Positions 31,866 to 44,695 are shown, counted from the stretch's first letter. The stretch: DNA of 64,000 nt from Hibiscus mutabilis (GCA_019671005.1 CM033719.1:26834750-26898749), one strand, 5' to 3'. Translations and numbers: made by a program. The notes: a model not told the origin generated them from the letters alone.

Positions 31866-34716
31866 TGTAACTCCCCGGTTTTGGGCCTAAGAGTTTTTTA
31901 AGTTGATTAGACGTTTCGAAGGAACATCTTAGAGAATTAGAGTCAGTTTCAGGATTTAATTCGAAATAAATATATTCGGGTGAGATGAAAATATAGAAAA
32001 TATTCTTAAATCATTATTTAATATATAAATGATTTTGGTGAAGTCAATTTTGGAAAAGGAATCTCGAAATTGGACATTTTGGTTAGTGACCAAAATGTAA
32101 AGTTTTAAAATTGTTTTTAGTGACTGTTTTTTAAATTGGTCAAAACCTTGAATCTTTAAGGAACTATTTACCCAAACTCGAATATCAGATTTTCCCCTTA
32201 ATTGGCTATTTTAAATGATTTTAAAATAATATAAAAAGGCTTGGAGAATTAATTGGATAATTAAAAGGCTAAAAACAATTTGGTGTAACTAACTTTTCAT
32301 CAAAAGCTTTTCTCTCAAATTCTCTCCAGCCAAACACTCTTTTCCACGTCAATTTTCTCAGGTAAACTACGATTTCAACATTCTTTTGATTTCAAATTAA
32401 TCTTTAATGGTTTCCTACTAAAACATATTTGATTTGATCTTGTTTCTCAAGAAAACTCATCCAATTAAGGGGAATGGCATCCATTAGAGGTGATGTTCAT
32501 TCTTCTCCTCTAATACACTAGGTTCTTTACTGAAATTCCTAAGTATTGATCCTTTACATATGATTTCTAACTTGATTTGATGATTTAATTATGGAAAATT
32601 GATTTAATCAATGGTTAATTAATTAGATTGGTGGATTTTTGTATAGGCTTTGTTTTGTTGAGTTCTTGATTGATTCTAATCATGATTTCAATGTTAAATA
32701 ATGTTAATAAGTGGGTTTTAACATTGGAATCCTGAAGCTATGTGAATCTCTAATTTTCTAGGTTGTTAGTTATGAGTTTTTGAGGAGTTGTGGAGGTTTA
32801 TTGATTGTTGGAGGTATAAGGATGATGTTAATGTGTTTTTAGATGTTATTTGATGTTTATGGATGGGTTAAAATGTTAGGTTTTGGCTGGGTTAAGTTTA
32901 GAAGATATTTGATGTTGATTTTTATTATTGTGGAGTGAAATTGAGTAGAGTATGTTGAGGTTTTATGTGAATTGATGTTGCTGGGCTGTTGAATGCATTT
33001 TGATACATTGAATCCTCTATTTTTGTGTGGATAAAATAGGTTAAGTTGGTTCTCAAGCTTGAACGGACGTTTCAGAAGCTTTGGAGGTATGTTTATCGAA
33101 TCGACAAGCGTGGCTTTGCATGTCGGTGAGTGAGAACGTGATTTACAGCTTTTCAAGGGTTTGAAAGTTGTGTTTGTGGGTTTAGGTCGAGCTTGAGACA
33201 CTGATCTAAGCTCAGAAGTAAGTAAAGGACGAATTCTCTCTTGAACTCAATTTGGCAAATAGATTTTATGCACTTGTTTTAAAAGATTGATCACTCACTG
33301 TTTATACATGATTTAAGCATGGTTTAATGCTAAAAAATGGTTATGAAATGATGTTGATGCGTTTGGAAGTAATGCATGATTAGATAATGTTTTTGAACAT
33401 TGAGAATGCTTGGTTGAAAGCATTGAGAAAATTGTTTTTGATAGATGCATATAAAAATAGTGTGTTAATGTTAATGAAACGGATTATATTGGCAAGTGAT
33501 GGTTTGAAAATGTTATAGAAATGTTATCGGATATAATTGGCCGGCCATAGGATTTAAAGTGCATTATAATAAGTTGCTCATAGTTTGTAGAGGTAATGTG
33601 TTGAAAGTATTTACTCTGACCATGTGAACCCCAATATTGTTGAGGTAATGCTTCAATGGCTTTTACCCCGGCTACGACCGTAGAGGTGATGCATTGGAGG
33701 CTTTTACTCTAAATTAGAGGATGAGCCGTGGTAGTGTTGAGGTAATGCACGTGTTGCATTTACTCTATGCCATTGAGCTGTTAAGTGATTGGGATATCAC
33801 TTGGGAAATCCGTGTATTCAATGTAGTTTGATAAAAGAAATGAGATAGAGAAAGGATCAATTGTAAGCCAATATAATGAATTGATGTATCATGTTGATGG
33901 ATTGTTGTATAATGTGAATTATACGTGTGAATACTCTTTAAGCTTTGCATATGAGACGTTATACTTAGGAAGGCTTAAATTGAGGGTTGCATATAGGATT
34001 ATGTTGTAGAATCCATGATACATGTTACATATGGTTTAATATGCACGTTTTAAAAATGATTAAGTGCATATGTTGAATGTAAGGCATGATGGTTTTTGAT
34101 TAAAACGTTTATGACTGGTTTTGTGAATAAACCAGTTTTAAAATGCATTGGATGATGTTTTGTGTTTGAGCGCTCCTCACTAATCAATTCGTGCTTACGC
34201 TCTCTTTATTATCAATGCATATTAGTGGGTCGAAAGGCGGCAAGCAATGAAGGATATCCAAGGACTTGGCTGCAAAGTATGGTTTGAACTATACATAGTA
34301 GTAATAAGGGCAATGTGTCAAATGTTGATTTGAGAGGGTTGCTAGACTCTCTGTTTGTACAAGTTTCATATGTTGGTTTGGATTTGTAATAGGCTTAAAG
34401 TGCTTGAGATATGGATGGATTTATGTTTTGGATGTTGATTTGGGAGCATGTCTATAGACATAGTGGACGATTGTGTTAGACTTGTTAAGATTGCTTTATT
34501 CCTTGGTATGTGGTCTTTAAGCATGCTAATGATGCTATATGATGTTTAAATGTGTATAGATTGAACTAAAGTGTCATATGTTGGACCTAGAGGTCATTAC
34601 AGACCTCTGCGTACCGGTAATGGTACTCAAGGACCAATACACGGGGTCTGGTAAGGCTCAAATCATCGAAAAGTAACAAAGGGTATCGGTACGACTAGCC
34701 ACCGTATCGGTACGAC
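31866..34716 (+). repeat. Tekay/Del LTR, partial second copy
   Basis: It starts TGTAACTCCCC and follows 21245-24111 throughout with scattered differences. It stops near 34713 within the palindromic-word cluster and joins Athila gag sequence at a short shared word. The minus-strand frame 32857-33201 is not a gene. Confidence 0.85.
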
Positions 34717-35520
34717 TATATTAGTAAGGTTGGCAATTTGAGCATTGAATGATGAAAGTGCATCAAGTTCCAACCTTCTAGATGCTCTCGTCCCGGCTCC
34801 CAATCTGGTGGTAGGAATTGGAGATCATTGGTGGCAATCCTTTCAAGGATGTCATATGCCTCCGTATATTTCTTGTCTAGTAACGAACCGTTTGCCGAAG
34901 CACCAACAACAGTCCTGGCATGAACATTGTGTCTGTTATAAAGGGTTTCCATCTGGGACCAAGTAGGGAATCCATGCATGGGGCATCTTCTCAACAGGTC
35001 CTTGAAACTCTCACAGGCATAATACAGAGTCTCATCATCAACCTTCCTAAAAGTAATGATTTCACTCCGTAGCTTGGCATTAAGTTTAGGTGACTGGAAT
35101 CTCAGAAGAAACTTCTGGCATAATTCTACCCATGCAGTGACTGAACTTGTTGGCAAGGAAATTAGCCACAATATTGCCTTATCTCGCAAGGAAAATGAAA
35201 AGAGCTTTAGATTTACTATTTTGTCAGTCACACTAGGCTAGTAAAATAGTTGGCAAACCTTCATGTATTGCTTCAAATGCTGGCTTGGGTCTCCAGTAGG
35301 TGATCCATCGAATTGTCTTACATTCAATAGTATTTGAATCATGATCAGTTTAAGCTCAAAGTTAGCCATATTTACCTCTAGAGTAATCAATCATGTCATC
35401 AAATCATCTATGGTGGGTGCTAGGTGTTCTCTGATGGGTTGGTTATCTCCTAACTCCACATTCACATTCTGTGCCATCTCTTGACGTTCTCTCCTTAGTC
35501 TGCACAGGGTTCTCTCAATT
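34717..35520 (-). pseudogene. Athila gag, second partial copy
   Basis: The open part 34716-35231 holds the gag blocks VNLKLFSFSLRDKAILWL, FLLRFQSPKLNAKLRSEI, YYACESFKDLLRRCPMHGFP and KYTEAYDILERIA. It aligns with the first gag copy at 40730-41466 and is better preserved through the middle. Its upstream part (35232-35520) is broken by stops. It ends at the junction with the Tekay LTR near 34716. Confidence 0.8.
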
Positions 35521-35666
35521 TCAAAGATCGTGATTCAAGTTCTTCCCTTGCAGTTTTGCTCATATTCATAAGCTAAATAAAATTAATAAAAATAACTAAA
35601 AATAAAAACAAGTAAAAATCAAAACAATCGATTTCGTTGTAATCCCCAACAATGACTCCAAAAAAT

Positions 35667-37076
35667 TGTCGTCGAAATACTGCTTGGCAAAAGATTGAGG
35701 ATTCAATGTAAGCATGCAGGTAAACAATGCCAAGAATACATCTTTTTACGTGCAAGTATACACGGTCAACAAGTAATACAACAGTAAGTTGAGTATCGTA
35801 TCCACAGGGATTGTCCAGTAATTAAATGCCACGATCTTTACTTGTGAGTGGGAACAAATGAGTTTGAATTGGATTTCTGGATTTAAGAAAAATGACTAAG
35901 GAAAAGAAAATAAAAGTTCAGGCAGATTGGAAAACATATATATTCAAATGGATGATGGGCGTTGGCAAGGGATGTATGGATTTCACGCTAGTAAAGATAA
36001 CATTTAATAACTTCCAACCTTGGTTTTATTGTCGAGCAAATTTTAAGGTTAGTGTTTCCTCTGTCGATAGAAATAACCTAAGTGAGTTACGATTTACTCC
36101 TATATGTCTATAGCGATATTTTTCAATAATTAACTTTGGCAAAGTTCTAATCTTTACTCACTTCCGAAGTAAGCTCATCTACTTGAACATCTTCTGTCGA
36201 AGTTTCTCACCTTAGTATCTGGCAATTAATCGTTATCTTCTAAGTCTGTTAAGATATTAAGGGATAAAATGCATGCAATGCCAACTATCGTATGGCAAAG
36301 AATTTAAGAAAATTAAGCACTAGCAGGATAGACAAAAATGCCAAGGCATTTGATTATTAAAACTGAAAATAGCTAAACGTTCATCGCAAAAAATCCTCAG
36401 CTAACTTAAAAGAATTAGTTCATGGCTGGGGGAACCATCAACACATAATCGTTTGTAAACATCACCATCGTAAATGAAATTAAAAACAAAGAGAAAGAGA
36501 CAAAGAAGGAGATCCATCGATGTAACCCTTCAATGGATCCAGAGCTCACAGTCTTAGCCAGGTCAAACTACGGTTTGCCTTCTTCTTTACCATAGTGCAG
36601 CCTCCTCGATCGATCTCCGATATGCTTTCTTTATATAGGCACTCGTGGAAACCCTAGATTGGGTTTGATTTTTGAAAGTTTGTTACGCACCAAGATAGGC
36701 GCGTTATCTTCTTATCCTCTTTTTGAATTTGAATTTGGGCTGATCTGGTTCTAACTAGGGCTGACATCATCATGCTTCATTCTTTTGCCAACCGGGCTTG
36801 GCAATTTTCATCATACTTTTGCCAACAACACTCAACATTTCTCTTCTGATCCTCTTTCTTTCTGCCAAATGCTCTTGTCCTTCTTTGTCAAACCTGTCAT
36901 GCTCGTAACCTGCATACCACATCAAGGAAATACACCTTTACTCTTGCAAAGAAACATTTCTTAACTCCTAAATGCAAATGCATGATTCTACTAACTAAAT
37001 ACACAAATATGTACTCAAAGTCAAGCAAAAGCATGGCAATATATACGTGAAAAGTAGTAACTTTGAGGAGTTAACA
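35667..37076 (-). repeat. Athila 3' LTR
   Basis: 1410 bp, beginning TGTTAAC on the minus strand at 37076 and ending ...GACGACA at 35667. A minus-strand TATA box (TATATAA, 36641-36647) lies about 430 bases into the LTR. The sequence to its left is a decayed primer site, so this LTR is also the 5' LTR of a second, truncated unit. Confidence 0.85.
36641..36647 (-). promoter_or_regulatory. Athila LTR TATA box
   Basis: The minus strand reads CTATATAAAG. The same word is kept at 42645-42651 and in both LTR fragments (about 21230 and 31850). Confidence 0.6.
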
Positions 37077-37090
37077 CACCCCCAAACCTA
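37077..37090 (-). other. Athila polypurine tract
   Basis: The minus strand reads TAGGTTTGGGGGTG directly before the LTR start TGTTAAC, as expected for plus-strand priming. Confidence 0.8.
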
Positions 37091-39219
37091 GCTTATTGCT
37101 TGTCCTCAAGTAATGCAACTCAAAATTAGAAAAACAGAAAATAAAGCAAAGTACCATGGCAAAATTTTCCTGAAACAATACGCGCTAGCAAGCAGAATTT
37201 GGTCCTAGTTTTGTCCTCAAATATCCAGAGCAGTAATGCCAAGCAGATCAACAAATTCAAGTGCAACACGCTAGCCTAGGGTCATGAAGCGTGCATTAAG
37301 TGCATGCAATTTGCATAAAGTATCCTTTAACTCCCTTAACAAATCCTTACTGTTCAAACTCAAAAATACATTTTTTATTATTCACCAAGGGTTTATTTTT
37401 GCTAACATTAAATTAGGGTTTGTGTCATGATGTTGTTTGGCGTGAGAAATAAGAAGGAGCATACCACGAATCCCCACGTTAATCCAGACTACACCACTAA
37501 GCTAACCTATTACACTCATACCCTAAAGTTTTGTTGGCTTGAGAACTAAGAGGGAGCAAATCACGAAGCCCCAAGTTACTTATTGTCTCTAAGGCATAGG
37601 AGTGTTCTAAAAAATTTTCTTGCTTTTGGCAAAACATTGTTGCATTATTCTTTACTTTTACTCTGACATTGTTGTTTTTTTTATTCTGATCTCAGTTTTA
37701 AGAATCCTAAGTTTGTTTTGGGAACTAGATGCATATCACGTGTTTAAGTGAGATCAGATTTTCCAAAGCTAGAGGTGAATTGCCAAGCAACCTGGCATTA
37801 CTAATATGCTGGCTCATGCTAACTAAAGATTCTAATTTCATCATTAGACAAGGATACTAGTGCAAATTCTAACTATGCTAGCAAATGTGTTGGCGAAATT
37901 ATAAGGTAAAAATCATGCCGTGGCAAATTTTTTTAACAGTTTGGTATGCATGGTTCTACCTAATCTATATGGAAATAATAGAATGTAGACAGAAACATAA
38001 AATGAATGTCATGGCAATAAATGCGAGGCAACACCCCCAAACCAAAGGTGTGCATTATCCTAAATGCATGAGAACATATATATACAAATGAAATGAATGA
38101 AAAAATGAGAAAAATGAAAAATATGAATGTAAGGAGTTAAGGGGAAGAAGACACATCTCCAAAATGTTTCGGGCGTGAGACACATGTCTTTGTCTTGACA
38201 AAGCTCCTTCGGTTAGGAGCCATGTGCTTATTTTTCTTCAGCTGGGTTTTTGAGGCGGCAGTGGAGGCTCTCACATCTTGGAGGACCCTCTCGATTATCC
38301 TTGCTAGCTCAGATATTGCAAGAGCAACAGGGGCAGCTAAAGAGGCTAGAGCCACTGATGGCAAACCAGTCGTGGCATGCACGTTATCATCAGACTCGGT
38401 ATTGCCATAATGGGTCTCAGTTTTGGCAGAATTATTGTGGGCATGTAAAACTAGTATAGTAGCATCAAATTGTTAGGCTCGAGAATGATTAGGTTGAGGT
38501 CTAATTGGCATTTCTTTCGGTGCATGGTGCTCGGTTGGGAACTCTAAATATAGTGGCAAAAGATTGGGGGCATTGCTACAAGAGTTGTCCTTTGGGCACG
38601 GTCTCTGGTCGTAATGCCATAAAAACTTAGAATAGTCTCTTGGCATAATTTTCTGTGCTAAGAACTAAAAAAACCTTTCAAAATAGATAAAGAAATAAGA
38701 AGAAAAACTAAATAACAAAACTGAGATATCCTAAGTACTGAAACTCCTAAACTATTTACAATGATCATACCGGGTTGGAAAATGTTTACTGAATCTCCGT
38801 AAGGAGAATGGTCTCCTTGGCATTATTCTGAATTCCTTCCCAGTAGGCTTTAGTTCTTGGCCCTTAATTGGTGGATGGTAGGTTGCGATAATCTTTTGTT
38901 TGAATAACCAACATAGAAAGCCAAATGATTGCTTTCCTTTGAGTATTCCAAACTCCCAATTGCACAATGAAAGAGAATATTTTGCCATAGTGGCTTTGAA
39001 CAACCACCTTAGAAAATCAAAATATCTTTTTGCTGTAGGTATCGAAAACCTTTGATCGAACTCGGTACCCCAGTAGTGCTTAGGCTTTGCTACTCCTTTT
39101 TTCTTTGATGTCGAGGCTTAGTCATCCTCATATTGTTCCAGAATTGCTATAGCAATCTTTATTAAATCATCAATTTCTAGCTATAACATCTTTAGCATTT
39201 TTGTTGCATCAAATTTTTT
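37091..39219 (-). other. Athila 3' internal region, unidentified frames
   Basis: About 2.1 kb in which reverse transcriptase should lie, but none is seen. Two minus-strand frames are noticeable: 38137-38382, alanine-rich then basic, and 38752-39003, with the block CNWEFGILKGKQSFGFLCWL. They may come from the third (env-like) reading-frame region of Athila elements; I do not recognise a domain. The stretch 37091-38136 is AT-rich and non-coding. Confidence 0.5.
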
Positions 39220-39432
39220 CTACTTCAGCTCAGTTGGTTCTTCAAATTCTTCACCAATCACAACGTCAAAATCCTGCTCCATGGTATCAGCTTCTATTCT
39301 CTGGCATATCTGGGCTATGTTCTCATAAAAAATAGTCTCTATTAGCTCAACAACTTGGCTTTCCTCAAGTTCATCTGCACGCTTAAGAGCTTTGAAAACG
39401 TTAAACGTAACGTGCTGATCATTCATACGCAT
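39220..39432 (-). pseudogene. Athila protease-downstream linker
   Basis: A 70-residue frame starting MRMNDQHVTFNVFKALKR, a block I know from Athila polyproteins between protease and reverse transcriptase, followed by an acidic tail. The reverse transcriptase expected next is missing, so the pol deletion begins just downstream, near 39200. Confidence 0.65.
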
Positions 39433-39900
39433 AGTTAGATCACCCTTTTAAACATCAATTAATGTCCTACCAGTGGTAGGAAATGGTGTTCCCAATATTA
39501 TTAGGACATCAATATCAGCCCCATATTCTAAAATAATGAAATCAGCAGGGAATATGAATTTATCTACCTTTACCAACACGTCTTCAATCTTACCCTTGGG
39601 ATGTGCATAACATCGATTTGCCAATTAAAGTGTTATTGTGGTAGGCCTTGCTTCTCCAATACCAAGTTTCTTGAAGACTGGCATTGGCATTAGATTGATG
39701 TTGGCACCCAGATCACATAGTGCTTTATCCATGAATTTATTTCCAATTTTACAGGAAATGGTGAAACTCCTAGGATCTTTTAATTTTGGTAGCAATCTGT
39801 TGGTTATCATTGCACTGCATCCCCCAGTTAGTGCGACCGTCTCAAAATCACCTAACTTCTTCTTTTTGGACAAGGTCCTTCATGAATTTAACATAGTTGG
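39433..39900 (-). pseudogene. Athila aspartic protease
   Basis: The frame 39625-39873 has the family block ALCDLGANINLMPMPVFKKL with the catalytic Asp (D-L-G-A form usual in Athila), preceded by LTGGCSAMITNRLLPKLKDP. The adjacent part to 39433 continues the domain in broken frames. It would have processed the Gag-Pol polyprotein. Confidence 0.8.
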
Positions 39901-40035
39901 GAATTTATTTGAGAGCTTCCACTAATGGTATGTTAATCTGCAGTTGTTTAAGGACTCCCAAAAAGTACTTAAACTGTTGATCTTGCCTATGTTTCTAGAG
40001 CATCTTTGGAAAAGGTGGTGGTGGGTAGAAAAATA

Positions 40036-40500
40036 CTAGTTTTGCTGAAGTTGTGTTGGCATCAGATTGCGGTTTAGCATTGCTAGTGCTTGCCTCCCAT
40101 TCTCAGCTTCCTTGGTTTCTTCCCCTAGCGCTGATTTGTTCTCATGGCAGACAATTGGTTGTTTTACTGGTGTTGAATTCTCAACTTGTTTGCCACTTTG
40201 GAGAGTGGCAACTTTGTTTTGTTCTCTTTCTTTTTGCCGAGCATCCTCTGTATCACTTGGCAGAGTCCTTGGAGGTCTGACATTATGTGCCCTAACAATC
40301 TCTCCAATCTGAACTTCCAAGTTCCTCATGAATACGGCTAGACTCTAGACAGTTGCATCGTTATGCTCCATTTAATCTTTTAGGGTGTTCTCATCGAAAT
40401 ATTTTTGCACTGGAGGTAGATTATTCTTCACTCTCTATGGCATCACATTCTGGTTAAAACCTGGTGGTGCATTGGTGCTCTGACACTAGGCGTTAAATTG
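40036..40500 (-). pseudogene. Athila gag C-terminal linker
   Basis: The frame 40036-40329 begins MRNLEVQIGEIVRAHNVRPP and runs into a charged, low-complexity stretch with LPSDTED and KVATLQSGKQ, as in the gag-protease linker of Athila elements. The codons to 40500 are stop-interrupted. Confidence 0.65.
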
Positions 40501-41466
40501 GTTACCTTCCTAATTCGACCATGAAAAGTTCGGATACCGCTTCCACCCCATATTATATGTATTAGAGTACGTGTTATTATTGCAGTTGTAGTTGCCAACA
40601 AAATACACCGACTCTAGGTTTGCTGGGCATTCCTCCGTGATATGGTCATTACCGCAAATAATGAAAAATGGTTCAAATAACTTTACTGCTCGGTCTTTAG
40701 CAGGCTTTTGCATTGTCTTCACTATATTAGTAAGGTTGGCAATTTGAGCATTGAATGATGAAAGTGCATCAAGTTCTAACCTTCTAGATGCTCTCGTCCC
40801 GACGCCCAATTTGGTGGTAGGATATTAGAGATCATTGGTGGCAATCCTTTCAAGGATGTCATATGCCTCCGTATATTTCTTGTCTAGAGCCGAACCATTT
40901 ATTAAAGTATAAAAAATAGTCTTGGCATGAACATTGAGTCTGTTATAAAAGGTCTTCATCTGGGTCCAAGTAGGGAATCCATGCATGGGGCATCTTTTCA
41001 ATAGGTCCTTGAAACGTTCACAGGCATCATATAGAGTCTCGTCATCAACTAGCCTAAAAGTAATGATTTTACTTCGTAGATTGGCGTTAAGTTTAGATGG
41101 TTGGAATCTCAGAAGAAACTTCTGGTATAATTATGCCCATGTAGTGACTGAACCTGGTGGCAGGGAATTTAGCCACAGTTTTGCCCTATCTCACAAGGAA
41201 AATGAAAAGAACTTCAGCTTTACTATTTCTTCAGTTACACCAGGCTGGTAAAATAGTTGGCAAACCTCCATCAATTGCTTCAAATGCTGCCTTGGGTCTC
41301 TAGTAGGTGATCCATCGAATTGTCCTACATTCAATAGCATTTGAATCATTATCAGTTTAAGCTCAAAGTTAGCCATATTTACCTCTAGACTGATCAGTCC
41401 TGTGATCAAATCATCTATGGTGGGTGTTAGGTGTTCTCTGATGGGTTGGTTATCTCCTAACTCCAT
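40501..41466 (-). pseudogene. Athila gag, first copy
   Basis: From the ATG at 41466 it is open to 41191, with MANFELKLIMIQML, FDGSPTRDPRQHLKQLMEVC and KLKFFSFSL. A TAG then ends the frame. The middle blocks follow with stops. The open stretch 40510-40809 ends with a decayed zinc-knuckle area ICGNDHITEECPAN, keeping C, H and C. It is a decayed nucleocapsid/capsid gene. Confidence 0.85.
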
Positions 41467-41646
41467 ATTCTCATTCCATCTCTTGACGTTCTCTCCTTAG
41501 TCTACGTAGGGTTCTCTCAATTTTCAAGATTGGGCTTCAAGTTCTTCCCTTGTAGTGTTGCTTCTGTTCATAAGCTAAATAAAATTAATAAAAATAACTA
41601 AAAATAAAAACAATTAAAAATCAAAACAATCAATTCTGTTGCAATA

Positions 41647-41662
41647 CGCGACAACGGCGCCA
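41647..41662 (-). other. Athila primer binding site (tRNA-Asp type)
   Basis: The minus strand reads TGGCGCCGTTGTCGCG, starting six bases past the LTR end. It is close to the tRNA-Asp site recalled for Athila elements, which begins TGGCGCCGTTGCC. The second unit's copy, near 35645-35660, is badly decayed. Confidence 0.8.
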
Positions 41663-41668
41663 AAGACT

Positions 41669-42955
41669 TGTCGACGGAATACTGCTTGGCAAAAGATTGA
41701 GGATTCAGTGTAAGCATGCAAGTAAATAATGCCAAGAATACATCTTTTTGCATACAAGTATACACGGTCAACAAGTAATACAACAGTAAGCTGAGTATCG
41801 TATCTATAGGGATTGTCCAGGAATTAAATGACACGATATTTACTTGTGAGTGTGAACAAATGAGTTTAATTGGATTTTTGGATTTAAGAAAAATGACTAA
41901 GAAAATAAAATAAAAGTTCAGACAGATTAGAAAACAAATGTATTCAAATGGATGGAGGGTGTTGGCAAGGGATGTATGGATTTCACGCTAGCAAAGACAT
42001 CATTTAATAACTTTCAACCTTGGTTTTATTGTCAAGTTAATTTTAAGGTTAGTATTACCTCTGTCGATAGCAATACCCTAAGTTAATTACGATTAACTCA
42101 TATATATCTATAGCGATATTTTTCAATAATTAACTTTGGTAAAGTTCTATGTTTACTCCTAAAGGGTAGGCTCACTTCCGAAGTAAGCTCATCTACTTGA
42201 ACATCTTCTGTCGAAGTTTCTCACCTTAGTAGTTCGCAATTAATCGTTATTTCCTAATTCTGTTAAGATATTAAGAGATAATATGCATACAATGCCAACT
42301 GTCGTGTGACAAAGAATTTAAGAAAATTGAACACTAGCAGAATAGACAAAAATGCCAAGGCATTCGATTATTAAAACTAAAAATAGCTAAGCACTCATCG
42401 CAAAAAATCCTCAGTCAACTTAAAAGAATTAGTTCAAGTATGGGGGAACCATCAACACATTATCTTTTGTAAACACCACTATTGTAAATAAAATTAAAAA
42501 CAAAGAGAAATAGACAATGAAGGAGATCAGTCGATGCAGTCCTTCAATGGATCCAGAGCTCTCGGTCTTAGACAGGTCAAACCACGGTTTGCCCTCTTCT
42601 TCACCATGGTGCAGCCTCTTCGATCGATCTCTGATATGCTTTCTTTATATAGGCACTTGTGGAAACCCTAGATTGGGTTTGATTCTTGAAAGTTTGTTAC
42701 GCACTAAGATAGGCGCATTATCTTTTTATCTCTTTTTGAATTTGAATTTGGGCTGATCTGGTTCTAACTAGGGCTGACGCCATCATCCTTCATTCTTTTG
42801 TCAACCGAGCTTGGCAATTCTCGTCTTACTTTTGCCAACAGCACTCGACATTTCTCTTCTAGTCCTCTTACTTTCTGCCAATTGCTCTTGTCCTGCTCTG
42901 CCAAACCTGTCTTGCTCTTAACCTGCCTACCACAGCAAGGAAATACACATTTACC
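41669..42955 (-). repeat. Athila 5' LTR, truncated at its outer end
   Basis: It aligns with 35667-36940. The first 120 or so bases of the LTR (minus orientation) are missing where LINE sequence begins. A TATA box is at 42645-42651. Confidence 0.85.
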
Positions 42956-44345
42956 TGCCACAACCAATTCCCCTGCTCATCACTCATACTGGCCACCGAA
43001 GCACGATTGATCAAATGAACCTCATTAGCCGGGACATGTAAAATCAACGGTCCAACCTCGACAATCCATGTGTCAAACCGAAAATTCATATTGTTACCAT
43101 TCTCAATAATCCACGTGACGTTATGCCATACATCTTCCCAAACCAAACTGAGGCCCTTCCAAAGACGAGAACAATTTCGATTGCGCAAAACATCCAGGAT
43201 ACCCTCAACACATTTATATTTCGCATGAAGGAATCGCACCCATAAAAGCCTTAGGCTTAGCCAACAAATTAAAGGCCAAATCCATGAGAAACGCCTCATT
43301 TTGAGTTGCAAGTTTTCGAAAACCAAGACCACCTTGTTCTAATGGTTTACAGACATCATCCCAACAAACTAAATAAACGCCACCTCTATCTGATGTAATA
43401 CCCCAAATAAAACGCCGAAATAAACGTTCTAATTCAAGGCATATTTGAATCAACAAACTAAATTAAAGTCAATTGCATCGTGTATGACAAAATTGCTACT
43501 AATATTGATTTGGCCAAAGTAATACGAGCAACTGACGACAAGGACTTCGCCTTCCAACCACTCAACTTTCTCTGGACCATTTGAATCAAGCACTGATAGG
43601 TTGTTGTGGTAACACGCTGATGAATTAAAGGAACTCCTAAATATTTCCCAAGGTCAGAAACCTCAGAGAAACCCAGGAAAGTATTGATTGCTTGTTTGGT
43701 CGGTAGTAGAGTATTTTTAGAGAAAAATATATTAGTCTTAGCAAGACTTACTCTATGTCACGACTTGGAACAAAACATATCAAGAATATAACATATCAGA
43801 ATAGACTATTCATACGAAGCTTCTGCAAATAAAACGAGATCATCTGTAAAGAAAAGATGTGAAATACCCGGGCTATCCTTTGAAGTACGGAACAACTTCT
43901 ATTGTCCATTTACCACATAAGCTTGAATCACATGGGCTAATCTTTCCATGTAGAGGACAAAAATATAAGAACATCAATGGTCCCATTGCCGAATGCCCCG
44001 AGATGTCACAAAAGCCTCAGTAGTCGAACCATTTCACAGAATCTGCATGGATTCAAATGAAATGAAATTCATAATAAGATGACGGAGAGAATTGGGGATG
44101 CCAACATCTAATAGAGTATCATTAATAAAACTCCACTATAGACGATCATAAGCCTTCTCAAGGTTAATTTTAATTGGCATCCAACCCTTACTACCAGACA
44201 TGTATCGCATAGAGTGTATAACATCCTGAGCAATTACTATATTATCGATAATGAATCGACCTGGAACGAAGCTCGTCTAGTTTTTCAAGATCCAGACAGG
44301 AAGAAAAGGCTTAAGACGGTTGACAATGATCTTCGCGACGACCTT
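42956..44345 (-). mobile_element. L1-type LINE fragment (reverse transcriptase), decayed
   Basis: Minus-strand conceptual translation from 44345 gives reverse-transcriptase blocks in order: YKVVAKIIVNRLKPFLP, SFVPGRFIIDNI, a DVIHSMRYM segment, an FFTDDLVLFAEA segment (the catalytic box, with Phe-Thr before the Asp pair), then KYLGVPLIHQRV. The C-terminal region follows with GGVYLVCWDDVCKPLEQGG (43214-43456). Several stops and frameshifts interrupt it. Neither a LINE 3' tail nor a 5' end is present; both sides are broken. Confidence 0.85.
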
Positions 44346-44695
44346 ATACATGAATATTTATATATTTCAAATTAATTTAAATATAAATTAAATTAGATTG
44401 AAAAAAAAAACATAAATTAGATCCAATAACATTAAACATGACACGATTACATAATATAAAAAAACACAATACAATATAAACTAAAAATATAAATATACAA
44501 AAAATTATAAATGCATAACCTAAATTGTTAATTAACCAAAAAGAATATTATTCTAAATTAAATTTATAAGATAAAAACATACAAATATAAGATTAAAATA
44601 CATAAGTCATCATATTTAACTAATAGAATAGTCATGCCAAAAATCCAAATAGAATAATCTAATCATTCGAGCTTGTGATGTATTAGCAATATATA
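44346..44695. other. AT-rich spacer
   Basis: Very AT-rich sequence with poly-A runs. I see no gene or repeat structure. Confidence 0.6.

Larger units (their letters stand above)
34717..42955 (-). mobile_element. Athila-type Ty3/gypsy element, pol-deleted, LTR-internal-LTR-internal
   Basis: Reading on the minus strand: a 5' LTR (42955 to 41669, missing about 120 bp), a primer site of the tRNA-Asp type, gag, protease, and then unidentified frames with no reverse transcriptase, RNase H or integrase. A 3' LTR (37076 to 35667) follows. A second primer site remnant and a second partial gag (to 34717) come after it. The tandem order points to unequal recombination between two copies. All frames are decayed. 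Confidence 0.85.
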
